The notes beneath the pieces were generated by a model. The model was not told the DNA's origin. It saw only the letters and a list, made by a program, of their open reading frames with translations, and did no database searches. Shown in pieces: positions 15,083-21,592 of a stretch of DNA of 21,592 nt; position 1 is the first letter of the stretch; each line of letters begins with the position of its first letter. The stretch is from Syntrophaceae bacterium (GTDB lineage: Bacteria; Desulfobacterota; Desulfomonilia; Desulfomonilales; Desulfomonilaceae), in NCBI GenBank assembly GCA_014874425.1, contig JACWAG010000071.1, forward strand, positions 1-21,592, written 5' to 3'. The translations under genes were made by a program, and so were the position numbers.

Positions 15083-16036
15083 GTGGAAACAGACGCCCTA
15101 GAAAAATTAATTGAGAGATGTGGGGCTGATTACGTGGCCCGAAGGTTGTCTATCCAAATTCAATACTCCGCCGACATGTTGGGACCTGGAATTGGCTCTT
15201 TTCATTTTGAGAATTCGGAAAAAGGAATGAAGATTGTCGGGGCGGTCCTAAGATTGCTGGGTGTGTGGCGAAGAGGTCACGCCAATATTTGGGCGCATAA
15301 AACAGTTCACAATGTTGTGAGAATTCCTAATTTATCTTCTGCTTTCGAGGGGTTTAAGATTTTGCATTTGTCGGACCTCCATCTGGATGTGTCGGATGGT
15401 TTCAGTCACCATTTAGGTCGCCTCATTTCAAATCAGGATTACGACCTTGCGCTTATAACAGGAGACTTCCGCTTTAAAACTCATGGAAATTATTATCCTA
15501 CGTTGAAAGCGATTGAGATTTTATCAGAATATTTAAAATGTGGACACGGCAGCTATAGCATCTTGGGAAACCATGATTTTCTAGAATTCGTGCCCACTCT
15601 CGAAATGAGTGGAATACGGACTCTTTTGAATGAAACAGTTCGGATATCCAAAGATGGGGCCGGTGTGTGGTTGATTGGGCTGGATGACGCGCATTTCTAC
15701 GGAGTTCACAATTACAAAAGGGCATTTGAGAAAGTTGATGTTTCAGAATTAAAGATATTGATGATTCACTCACCGGAGACCCTGGAAGAGGCATGGAAAT
15801 ATGGCCCTGACTTTATAGTGACAGGGCATACACACGCAGGTCAAATCTGTTTACCGACCGGTATACCATTATGGCTTAATTCTACTTGCGATCGCGATTA
15901 CTGTCGTGGCGCATGGAAATATAAAGGTATCCCAGGATATACTTCCGCAGGGACCGGAAGTTCCGGGCTACCGATCAGGTTCAACTGTCCACCAGAGATA
16001 GTGATCCATCATTTGACTTCATCTGATGATCGGTAA
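15083..16036 (+). CDS. Calcineurin-like metallophosphoesterase (YkuE/YaeI type)
   Basis: A 317-residue metallophosphoesterase. All dinuclear metal motifs are visible: D98 and H100 in LSDLHLD, D128 in TGDFR, N163-H164 in LGNHDFLE, H229 in MIHSP, and H249 and H251 in VTGHTHAGQICLP. The GHTHAGQ-LP ending is typical of the YkuE/YaeI group, some of which act on UDP-diacylglucosamine-like or other phospho-lipids. Unlike many relatives, its roughly 90-residue N-terminal extension has no clear signal peptide or membrane helix. The GTG at 15083 is chosen; GAAG lies 8 nt upstream. It begins 45 nt after the kinase stop and is likely cotranscribed. The substrate is unknown; a lipid-linked glycan phosphate would fit the neighbourhood but is inference. 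Confidence 0.88.
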   Translation: METDALEKLIERCGADYVARRLSIQIQYSADMLGPGIGSFHFENSEKGMKIVGAVLRLLGVWRRGHANIWAHKTVHNVVRIPNLSSAFEGFKILHLSDLHLDVSDGFSHHLGRLISNQDYDLALITGDFRFKTHGNYYPTLKAIEILSEYLKCGHGSYSILGNHDFLEFVPTLEMSGIRTLLNETVRISKDGAGVWLIGLDDAHFYGVHNYKRAFEKVDVSELKILMIHSPETLEEAWKYGPDFIVTGHTHAGQICLPTGIPLWLNSTCDRDYCRGAWKYKGIPGYTSAGTGSSGLPIRFNCPPEIVIHHLTSSDDR

Positions 16037-16090
16037 TTCTTTGATGATCTCTCTGCTAAAAACATTTATAAATTCCCAATAGATTATTTT

Positions 16091-16107
16091 CAAAACCGAT
16101 GGTTTTG
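16091..16107. repeat. Inverted repeat CAAAACC-GAT-GGTTTTG
   Basis: A perfect 7-bp dyad with a 3-nt loop, 55 nt after the metallophosphoesterase stop. It is followed by TTGTTGACA rather than a T-tract, so it is a weak terminator candidate at best. TTGACA at 16108-16113 directly abuts it and might be a -35 box, but no good -10 box is at 17 bp. The rest of this 180-bp gap holds only a TATAAT at 16185-16190 that may be a -10 box for the Hpt gene. Confidence 0.35.
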
Positions 16108-16215
16108 TTGACAACATTACTCGGTCAGGACTAATTTTAATCTAGTGGCTCGATCGACACGTCCTGTTTTCCTGACTCATGTATTATAATTAAACATTCT
16201 CAGGGCAAATACACT

Positions 16216-16539
16216 ATGATGATAACCATTGAAGAGTTGACGGAAGAGCTTGGTATCGACCGAGAAGATGTAGTTGAATTTATATCGGTCTTTCTTGATT
16301 ATACCGAAAATGAAGACCTACCCGCCTTGCTTGAAGGAATAAACAAACGAGACGCTGAAGTGGTCCGGAAGAGGGCCCACTCAATAAAAGGGGCGGCGCT
16401 TAATTTGATGTTGTCGGAAATTTCTTCATTAGCGGCTCAACTTGAGAAAAATTCAGCCGTAGGCAAACTTGACGATAGTCTCTCTATTTACACAGACATT
16501 TTAGAAAGGATGAAAGTGGTTAGAGAAACCTTAACTTGA
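16216..16539 (+). CDS. Hpt-domain phosphotransfer protein
   Basis: A 107-residue histidine phosphotransfer domain. The motif RKRAHSIKGAALNL places the phospho-histidine at His55, followed by the conserved SIKG helix signature. The sequence is all helical by composition, as expected for a four-helix Hpt bundle, with a short N-terminal helix before it. It has no fused kinase or receiver, so it should relay phosphate between a hybrid kinase elsewhere and a receiver. The nearest receivers are the REC-PP2C protein at 10414 and the stand-alone receiver at 4063. The start is ATG-ATG at 16216; the ribosome site is weak (CAGGG). A perfect TATAAT lies 25 nt upstream. Confidence 0.9.
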   Translation: MMITIEELTEELGIDREDVVEFISVFLDYTENEDLPALLEGINKRDAEVVRKRAHSIKGAALNLMLSEISSLAAQLEKNSAVGKLDDSLSIYTDILERMKVVRETLT

Positions 16540-16585
16540 TGTCGGATTTTTAGGCCCCGCTTGATTTTCTTTATCCCGAACGATG

Positions 16586-16613
16586 TTGACATAGATACAT
16601 TTTTAGTGTTAAT
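16586..16613 (+). promoter_or_regulatory. Sigma-70-type promoter of the tRNA gene
   Basis: TTGACA (16586-16591, full consensus) and GTTAAT (16608-16613, four of six matches) are separated by 16 bp. Transcription would start about 9 nt before the mature tRNA 5' end, which fits a short tRNA leader. Confidence 0.6.
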
Positions 16614-16628
16614 CTGATTGATTATTGC

Positions 16629-16705
16629 GGCGGTGTAGCTCAGAAGGTTAGAGCATGCGGCTCATATCCGCAGTGTCCGGGGTTCGAGTCCCTGCACCGC
16701 CACCA
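16629..16705 (+). tRNA. tRNA with anticodon CAT (probably elongator tRNA-Met)
   Basis: A complete cloverleaf is visible. The acceptor arms GGCGGTG and CACCGCC pair perfectly, the D stem is GCTC/GAGC, the anticodon stem is TGCGG/CCGCA with loop CTCATAT (anticodon CAT at 16663-16665), and the T arm is CGGGG-TTCGAGT-CCCTG. The discriminator is A and the CCA end is encoded (16703-16705). The acceptor stem begins with a G-C pair, so it is not initiator tRNA-fMet. A CAT anticodon can also be the lysidine-modified isoleucine tRNA; elongator Met is favoured by overall resemblance but not proven. Confidence 0.95.
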
Positions 16706-16809
16706 CGCTATGCCAAATTTCCCCCTTTCATGTCGACTCCTTTGTATGATTATGCTATAGCGTCATATTGTAGCGTTATTTTATAGTCTGGTAATTCGAG
16801 CATCTATAT

Positions 16810-16844
16810 GATGTTCGGGCCACCCACGCCAGGCTCTGAACATC
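16810..16844 (+). other. Strong hairpin between tRNA and glycosyltransferase gene
   Basis: GATGTTC pairs with GAACATC, and after a one-base bulge GGGCC pairs with GGCTC (one G-U pair), giving a 12-bp stem with a 10-nt loop. It lies 51 nt before the glycosyltransferase start. No T-tract follows. It could be a leader structure, a processing signal or a non-canonical terminator of the tRNA transcript. The rest of the 189-bp gap shows nothing else I can name. Confidence 0.45.
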
Positions 16845-16894
16845 TCCGGCGTGTTGTAAAAGTTACTCTGAACCTCAAAGTTTAGGAATTTTCA

Positions 16895-17785
16895 ATGGAC
16901 GTTAAAGACAGTCGTGATGTTTCTGAATCCATGATAACCATAGTCATACCAGCTTATAATGAAGAGAAAACTATAGCTGACGTGGTCCGGGGAGCCATGG
17001 CAAATGCGCCTGACGCTCGCGTGCTCGTTATTGATGATGGATCAACCGACAATACCCTAAAACGAGCCGCTGACGCAGGGGCGGAAGTAATCAGACACCC
17101 TACAAATAAAGGCAACGGCGCGTGCCTGAAAACTGCTTTACGGTCCCTCAAGGGAGGGATCATAGCGGTATTGGACGCCGATGGGCAGCACGATCCAACG
17201 GAATTGCCCCGAATACTTGACCAGCTAAAGGAATTTGACCTGGTGGTAGGGGCCCGGAATTTCTCCAATCAGGAAGGTTCTCCTTTGAGAAATCTCGGAA
17301 ATCGACTCTTGAGAGGGCTGGCTTCATTCCTCGCTGAGCGCGATATACCTGATTTAACCTCTGGTTTTAGAGCTTTTCGTCACGAGGTGGCAATCAAGTT
17401 TCTGCACCTCTACCCTAATGGCTATTCATTCCCATCTACTAGCACCCTGTCATTTATAACCGCAGGCTACAATGTGACATTTACGCCTATCACGGTTAAT
17501 TCAAGACCAGCCCACACAAAGAGTAAACTCCGTCCATTTAGGGATGGGTTCAGATTCATAATGTTCATTCTAAGAATAATAACGATGACGAACCCGAACA
17601 AAATATTCTTGCCCGCCGGATTGATCATGGTATTGATGGGAATCTTTCTCACAGTCAGGAACCTGATCTTATTCCAGCAATTTTCAGGTGGAGTGGTGCT
17701 TTTTCTGGCTGGAGGTATCAATATTATCTTTTTCGGACTTATTCTCGACCAGTTTGCGTCACTTCGACTTCAGGAACGGGATTAA
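16895..17785 (+). CDS. Family 2 glycosyltransferase with C-terminal membrane helices
   Basis: A 296-residue GT-A glycosyltransferase of the dolichol-phosphate-mannose-synthase-like group, which transfers a sugar from a nucleotide donor to polyprenyl phosphate or a lipid-linked glycan. Seen: VIPAYNEEKTI (18-28), VIDDGSTDNT (45-54), NKGNGACLKT, the metal-binding DADGQHDP (94-101), LTSGFRAFR (154-162) and two membrane helices at about 237-258 and 265-288. AGGA lies 8 nt before the ATG. The asparagine synthetase-like gene starts 25 nt after its stop, so the pair is probably an operon. Acceptor and sugar are unknown. Confidence 0.9.
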   Translation: MDVKDSRDVSESMITIVIPAYNEEKTIADVVRGAMANAPDARVLVIDDGSTDNTLKRAADAGAEVIRHPTNKGNGACLKTALRSLKGGIIAVLDADGQHDPTELPRILDQLKEFDLVVGARNFSNQEGSPLRNLGNRLLRGLASFLAERDIPDLTSGFRAFRHEVAIKFLHLYPNGYSFPSTSTLSFITAGYNVTFTPITVNSRPAHTKSKLRPFRDGFRFIMFILRIITMTNPNKIFLPAGLIMVLMGIFLTVRNLILFQQFSGGVVLFLAGGINIIFFGLILDQFASLRLQERD

Positions 17786-17810
17786 CGTCACGGTGTAGAC
17801 GACATCAAAC

Positions 17811-19697
17811 ATGTGCGGAATATGCGGAACATTTTCTATAGGTGATCTTCGTCCTGTTTCTATGGGCTTGTTGAAGGATATGAACCGAACTATGGTGAAC
17901 CGGGGGCCCGACGACGAGGGATATTACATCGATGGCCCAGTGGGTCTGGCCATGCGTCGACTGAGCATTATAGACCTTGAGGGGGGACGTCAGCCCCTGA
18001 GCAACGAAGATTCTTCTATATGGATAGTCTTCAACGGCGAAATTTATAACTATCAGGAACTCAGGACTGATCTTGTCAAAAGGGGTCACAGGTTCCGTAC
18101 TTGCTCCGACACTGAAGCAATTGTCCATCTTTATGAAGAATACGGCCATGATTGCGTGACGCGCCTCAACGGCATGTTTGCATTCGCAATTTGGGATTCG
18201 AGGGCCAGGCAGATTTTGGTAGCTCGGGACCGTATGGGAATAAAGCCTTTGTTCTACTGTTATGACCCAAAAGGGAATTTTTTTTTTGCTAGTGAAATAA
18301 AAGCCTTACTTAAGACTTCCGTTGATCGCTCTCCTAATTTTCAAGCTATATACGATTACACATCACTGATGTACACTCCGACACCGGAAACGGCTTTTTC
18401 GGCCATTAAGAAGCTTGAACCCGCCAAAACTCTTGTTTGTTCGTTAAGAGGGGTAACCCAGAGATCATACTGGGATATTCCTGCTCCGATTGCTGGAGAG
18501 GAGGACTATTCAAAGACATCTTTTGACGAAGAAATAATAGACCTGATTGAGACGGCTGTACGCCGGCAAATGATATCTGACGTTCCAATCGGGGCCCTAC
18601 TCAGCGCAGGTTTGGATTCCACAACGATCTCCGCCATCATGGCCCGTAAATTGAAAGCGCCTCTAAAAACTTTCACCATTGGTTTTCCGCACGAGTCTTA
18701 TGACGAGTCATCAGAAGCCCGTCTTGTGGCTCAAGAGATCGGTACTGAACATGTGGAGAAAATAGTCGATCCGTCCATGGCGGGTTCCATTGAGGACCTC
18801 CTGGCCTTCTTTGATGAGCCTTTTGCCGATTACTCTGCGATACCGACTTTTATTGTTTCCAAGATGGCTGCGGAGAGAGTGCGGGTTGTGCTCACCGGTG
18901 ACGGAGGCGACGAAGTATTTGCGGGTTATCCTACCCATTTTGCATTTAAAGTGAGTCGTATCTTCCGGCTTATTCCCAGTTGGGTCAGAAAAAATATCGT
19001 AAATAGAATAATTCTTTCTTTGCCGTCCTCTTTTGAGAGAATCAGTTTTGACTACAAGGCCAAGAGATTTGTAACCGGCGCGGATTTGCCGTTTGAAATG
19101 GCCCATTACTGGTGGAAAGTAATTTTTAATGAGGATGACAAACGGCGTCTGTTTACTAAAGACTTCCTTGATCAGGGCTTTGATGACACTTTTAGGATTT
19201 TTGACGCTCATTTTTCACGTGTCAGAAAAAGTCATCCGTTGAATCAACTCCTTTACGTGGACGCTAAAACATTTCTCCTTGATGACAATCTCACGAAAGT
19301 GGACAGGATGACCATGGCCAACTCTTTAGAAGCCCGCGTGCCTTTCCTGGACCATGAATTGGTCGAACGGGTCTCCGTGATTCCCCCTGGAATAAAATCA
19401 AAAGGTTTTCAAACAAAGAGTCTTCTGAGAAGCGCCGTCAAGCTCTTGCTTCCACCATCTATTCGAAAAGGTAAAAAAAGAGGCTTTACCCCGCCTTTGC
19501 CTTTTTGGATAAGAAACGAGTTGAGAACTTTTGTATGTGAAGTGTTTTCAGAGGAACGGTTAATCCGTTCACGAATAATTGATCCAAAGTACTGCAAGAC
19601 GCTTCTAGATGAGCACCTAAGCGGGGCAAAAGATAACAACAGGCAGATCTGGACGGTATTGAGCCTTGTTTTGTGGCTTGAACGCCACCCTTTTTAG
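17811..19697 (+). CDS. Asparagine synthetase (glutamine-hydrolysing) family amidotransferase
   Basis: A 628-residue two-domain enzyme. The N-terminal class II glutaminase has the nucleophile Cys2 (MCGICG), RRLSIIDL (49-56), NGEIYN (75-80) and DTE (100-102). The C-terminal ATP-pyrophosphatase domain has the PP-loop SAGLDS (265-270), a variant of SGGLDS, and GDGGDEVFAGY (363-373). Mature N-terminal Cys after Met removal is expected. It is longer than E. coli AsnB (554) and matches the roughly 630-residue AsnB-like proteins found in polysaccharide clusters, where the role is often unclear: asparagine synthesis or amidation of a uronic acid or other carboxylate. The ATG is fixed by Cys2. It follows the glycosyltransferase by 25 nt, which favours a glycan-linked role. 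Confidence 0.9.
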   Translation: MCGICGTFSIGDLRPVSMGLLKDMNRTMVNRGPDDEGYYIDGPVGLAMRRLSIIDLEGGRQPLSNEDSSIWIVFNGEIYNYQELRTDLVKRGHRFRTCSDTEAIVHLYEEYGHDCVTRLNGMFAFAIWDSRARQILVARDRMGIKPLFYCYDPKGNFFFASEIKALLKTSVDRSPNFQAIYDYTSLMYTPTPETAFSAIKKLEPAKTLVCSLRGVTQRSYWDIPAPIAGEEDYSKTSFDEEIIDLIETAVRRQMISDVPIGALLSAGLDSTTISAIMARKLKAPLKTFTIGFPHESYDESSEARLVAQEIGTEHVEKIVDPSMAGSIEDLLAFFDEPFADYSAIPTFIVSKMAAERVRVVLTGDGGDEVFAGYPTHFAFKVSRIFRLIPSWVRKNIVNRIILSLPSSFERISFDYKAKRFVTGADLPFEMAHYWWKVIFNEDDKRRLFTKDFLDQGFDDTFRIFDAHFSRVRKSHPLNQLLYVDAKTFLLDDNLTKVDRMTMANSLEARVPFLDHELVERVSVIPPGIKSKGFQTKSLLRSAVKLLLPPSIRKGKKRGFTPPLPFWIRNELRTFVCEVFSEERLIRSRIIDPKYCKTLLDEHLSGAKDNNRQIWTVLSLVLWLERHPF

Positions 19698-19711
19698 CCC
19701 AGGTTTAGATT

Positions 19712-19933
19712 TTAACCACCCAAAGCCAGGGAAACAATCTTTACGGTTGCCCCGTCCTTGAGTTTCTCGTCCGAAGACAGTCTCTTCCCATCAGTTATGG
19801 CGATTACATTGAGCTTGGACGGTAAATTTAACAATTCAATCAATTTGCCAACAGCGCTATCTCCATCGATTTCCACTGATTGAGGGCACATTCGCCCTCT
19901 GACAATACCAATAGGCTCCACAAAAATCCGCAC
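19712..19933 (-). CDS. MoaD/ThiS-family sulfur carrier protein
   Basis: A 73-residue beta-grasp protein that ends in Gly-Gly (VSLALGG), the thiocarboxylation site of MoaD and ThiS. Seen: MRIFVEPIG at the start, DSAVGKLIELLNL helix, DEKLKDGATVKIVSLALGG at the end. The start is GTG at 19933, three bases after the AOR stop, with AAAGG 7 nt upstream inside the AOR 3' end, so translation is coupled. Association with an AOR-family gene suggests sulfur delivery for the tungsto- or molybdopterin dithiolene of that enzyme. Its 3' end converges on the asparagine synthetase gene with a 14-bp gap. Confidence 0.88.
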   Translation of the reverse strand: MRIFVEPIGIVRGRMCPQSVEIDGDSAVGKLIELLNLPSKLNVIAITDGKRLSSDEKLKDGATVKIVSLALGG

Positions 19934-19936
19934 TTT

Positions 19937-21592
19937 TTAACCTTTGAGTATTATGTCGGACTCAATTTCCAAATTGTAATCTACTAATGTTTTTCTTGAA
20001 GGAATACCTGTGTCGGGGTCCAGTTCCATCAATTCAAAAAATTTGGTCTTCATTTTTTCGAATTCGATGACTATGCCTTCGGGGGCTCCGTCAACCGCAG
20101 GAGTCAATAAACGACTCGAAATTTTATCGTCCTCGGCCCTAAGACCGTAACGATGATTCATGAGTCTTTGGAGATAGAAAATTCGACGGCCGGCTTTCAT
20201 CATGTCGTGAATTTCCCAATTGAAACCGGCCACGGAATTAAACAAAGCTACCCACTCAGGAATTGTGATTTCACGATCAGCGAATTGACACAAGCAGGCG
20301 CTATTTTCTAAGGATCCCAATGCCATGGCCAAGACTGCGGATTCAGCTTTGTTCTCAGATGAAAGAGGATCCAATTCGTAGTCAAAGCCTATCTCAGGGT
20401 AATAACACGCTCCCATTTCCATGAATAACATAGGTGATGAAACGTGACATGCGCCTCGGTGACTTACAGCGTATGTCAAGGCAAGCCCATGACCGCCACC
20501 ACGGGGATCATGCATGGGCGCTTCCAAGCCCTTGGCATGAACGTTATATTCCCTTGTTTTTGAACCTGATTTCCTGGCTGCGACCACTGACCCACCGGTA
20601 AGAAGCTCACCCAACCCTCCCCTTTTTTCGGCTATTGTCGGTAACACGTGATTGATTATGGTATTGATGTCACCCCATTCGAGTTGTAAGCCATCGCATT
20701 CTTCGACACCGATATCGCCATTTTCAAAGGCCTCTAAGGCCCATGCGATTGTAGACCCGCATGATATTGTATCCATTCCCATGTCATTGCAAATTCTTCC
20801 AGCTTTACATGTGGCCGCCAGATCCATAGACCCAATCAACGATCCGAAAGCGACGATGGTTTCATACTCAGGGCCAGGCCCTTTAGGTATCGCGAAAGGT
20901 CCTTCAGTAATTTCTACAATCCTTTTACAGGCCACACTACAAAAGTCGCAATTTGCTCTTCTCTTCAAATACTTTTCTGATAGGGTAGATCCTGTCAATG
21001 CATCGGCCATTTCCTCCCAGAAATTTGAAGTAAAATTCCTTATTGGAACGTCGCCCAAATGGACTCCTCCTTCCAGATTGGCCGCTGTTCCATTCTCTCT
21101 CATAACGCTAAGAGTGACCGACTCTTTTATGCGGCTGTTCAATTCCGAGACAAGTTTACGGCAGGCTATTGGGTCCTCAACGATAAAGTTTCTGTCCTTG
21201 GCCCTTACCACTATTGCTTTAAGACCCTTGGAACCCATTACAGCGCCTAACCCTGCCCTACCGAAAGCGCTATGTCCGTCATTGATGATACACGCGAATT
21301 TAACGAGGTTTTCTCCGGCGGGTCCGATTACAAGCGTTTTAGAAGCTTTTCCAAACTTGTGTTTTAACGCGGCGGTGGTTTTCTCTACTCCCAAACCCCA
21401 TAGTTCCGGGTATGTTTCAACCTTGGCGGTACGGTCCGATATAACAAGGACCGAAGGTTTTTCAGCTTTCCCTGAAATAAGTATGCCGTCAAAACCCGCA
21501 AATTTCAATTCAGGGGCAAAGTTACCCCCACACGAGGAGTCGGCCCAGTGGCCGGTAAGTGGTGAGCAAGCCGCCGCGGAAAAACGGCTCGC
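19937..21592 (-). CDS. Aldehyde:ferredoxin oxidoreductase family protein (5' end outside window)
   Basis: 551 residues are visible and the frame stays open to the right edge, so the true start is outside; about 60 residues are probably missing for a normal AOR of roughly 610. These tungsten or molybdenum bis-pterin enzymes oxidise aldehydes to acids, reducing ferredoxin. Seen from the edge inward: CSPLTGHWADSSCGGNFAPE, LKFAGFDGILISGKA, a cluster motif CDFCSVAC (CxxCxxxC, near 20920-20950), PGPEYETIVAFGS, MGMDTISCG, KGLEAPMHDPRGGGHG, and a distal cysteine in NSACLCQF for the fourth [4Fe-4S] ligand. The first part of the usable frame has no start of its own: the apparent start at 21508 is only an internal TTG codon. 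A coupled MoaD-like gene follows 3 nt after the stop. Confidence 0.93.
   Translation of the reverse strand, partial: ASRFSAAACSPLTGHWADSSCGGNFAPELKFAGFDGILISGKAEKPSVLVISDRTAKVETYPELWGLGVEKTTAALKHKFGKASKTLVIGPAGENLVKFACIINDGHSAFGRAGLGAVMGSKGLKAIVVRAKDRNFIVEDPIACRKLVSELNSRIKESVTLSVMRENGTAANLEGGVHLGDVPIRNFTSNFWEEMADALTGSTLSEKYLKRRANCDFCSVACKRIVEITEGPFAIPKGPGPEYETIVAFGSLIGSMDLAATCKAGRICNDMGMDTISCGSTIAWALEAFENGDIGVEECDGLQLEWGDINTIINHVLPTIAEKRGGLGELLTGGSVVAARKSGSKTREYNVHAKGLEAPMHDPRGGGHGLALTYAVSHRGACHVSSPMLFMEMGACYYPEIGFDYELDPLSSENKAESAVLAMALGSLENSACLCQFADREITIPEWVALFNSVAGFNWEIHDMMKAGRRIFYLQRLMNHRYGLRAEDDKISSRLLTPAVDGAPEGIVIEFEKMKTKFFELMELDPDTGIPSRKTLVDYNLEIESDIILKG

Noticed and set aside
15034..15114. 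A 26-codon reading frame starting at an ATGA overlap with the kinase stop
   Set aside because: It overlaps the start of the metallophosphoesterase in another frame, has no recognisable domain, and its Arg/Lys/Pro-rich product looks like chance coding. It could at most help couple translation.
16091..16107. Inverted repeat as a rho-independent terminator
   Set aside because: The stem is only 7 bp with a 3-nt loop and is followed by TTGACA rather than a T-run.
16629..16705. tRNA gene as an attachment site for an integrated element
   Set aside because: I saw no second copy of the tRNA 3' end in the window, no integrase, and no change in coding style across it.
18603..18620. SAGLDS instead of SGGLDS in the asparagine synthetase PP-loop as an inactivating change
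   Set aside because: Ala at this position occurs in other AsnB-like proteins as far as I recall, and the rest of the ATP site is intact, so activity is likely kept.
18711..19211. Minus-strand open frame of 166 codons opposite the asparagine synthetase
   Set aside because: It is antisense to a well-conserved coding region with no domain or ribosome site; a shadow frame.
1..21592. CRISPR arrays, insertion sequences, phage genes or toxin-antitoxin pairs
   Set aside because: No regularly spaced repeats, transposase motifs, phage proteins or small paired toxin genes were seen on either strand.

Overview
The window is a gene-dense bacterial chromosome segment of moderate GC with no non-coding stretch over about 210 bp. 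The gene content points to a Gram-negative (diderm) anaerobe. It has a tungsten/molybdenum aldehyde:ferredoxin oxidoreductase-family enzyme with its own MoaD-like protein, a MurJ lipid II flippase with an LD-carboxypeptidase, an RqcH-type NFACT protein and undecaprenyl-phosphate-dependent glycan genes. A sulfate-reducing or syntrophic member of the Desulfobacterota (old Deltaproteobacteria) is my best guess; this is inference from gene content, not from a marker gene.

Left part (1-4900): the 5' half of a bioF/kbl-type acyl-CoA:amino-acid synthase runs off the left edge and diverges from an MBL-fold hydrolase. Next come a minus-strand ldcA-murJ pair for cell-wall recycling and lipid II flipping, a stand-alone CheY-like receiver, and the tRNA methyltransferase TrmL.

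Middle (4960-10310): a minus-strand run carries a group II PLP-dependent decarboxylase, a PHP-domain phosphoesterase and an alkaline-phosphatase-superfamily phosphohydrolase. It diverges from a full-length NFACT protein that keeps the Asp-Arg pair needed for alanine tailing.

Right-centre (10410-19700), all on the plus strand: a partner-switching signalling set (receiver-PP2C phosphatase, STAS antagonist, HATPase anti-sigma-type kinase, and an Hpt protein) is interleaved with glycan genes. The glycan genes are a polyprenyl-phosphate sugar-1-phosphate transferase, a nucleotidyltransferase/beta-helix/sugar-transferase fusion, a family 2 glycosyltransferase and a glutamine-dependent asparagine synthetase-like amidotransferase. 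A metallophosphoesterase and a tRNA with anticodon CAT also lie here. No sigma factor is present. The fusion protein looks catalytically dead in both enzyme domains and directly follows the intact sugar transferase. This makes a post-translationally regulated exopolysaccharide or glycan initiation system the most interesting hypothesis in the window.

Right edge (19710-21592): a MoaD/ThiS-like protein sits just downstream of an AOR-family oxidoreductase whose N-terminus lies beyond the window.
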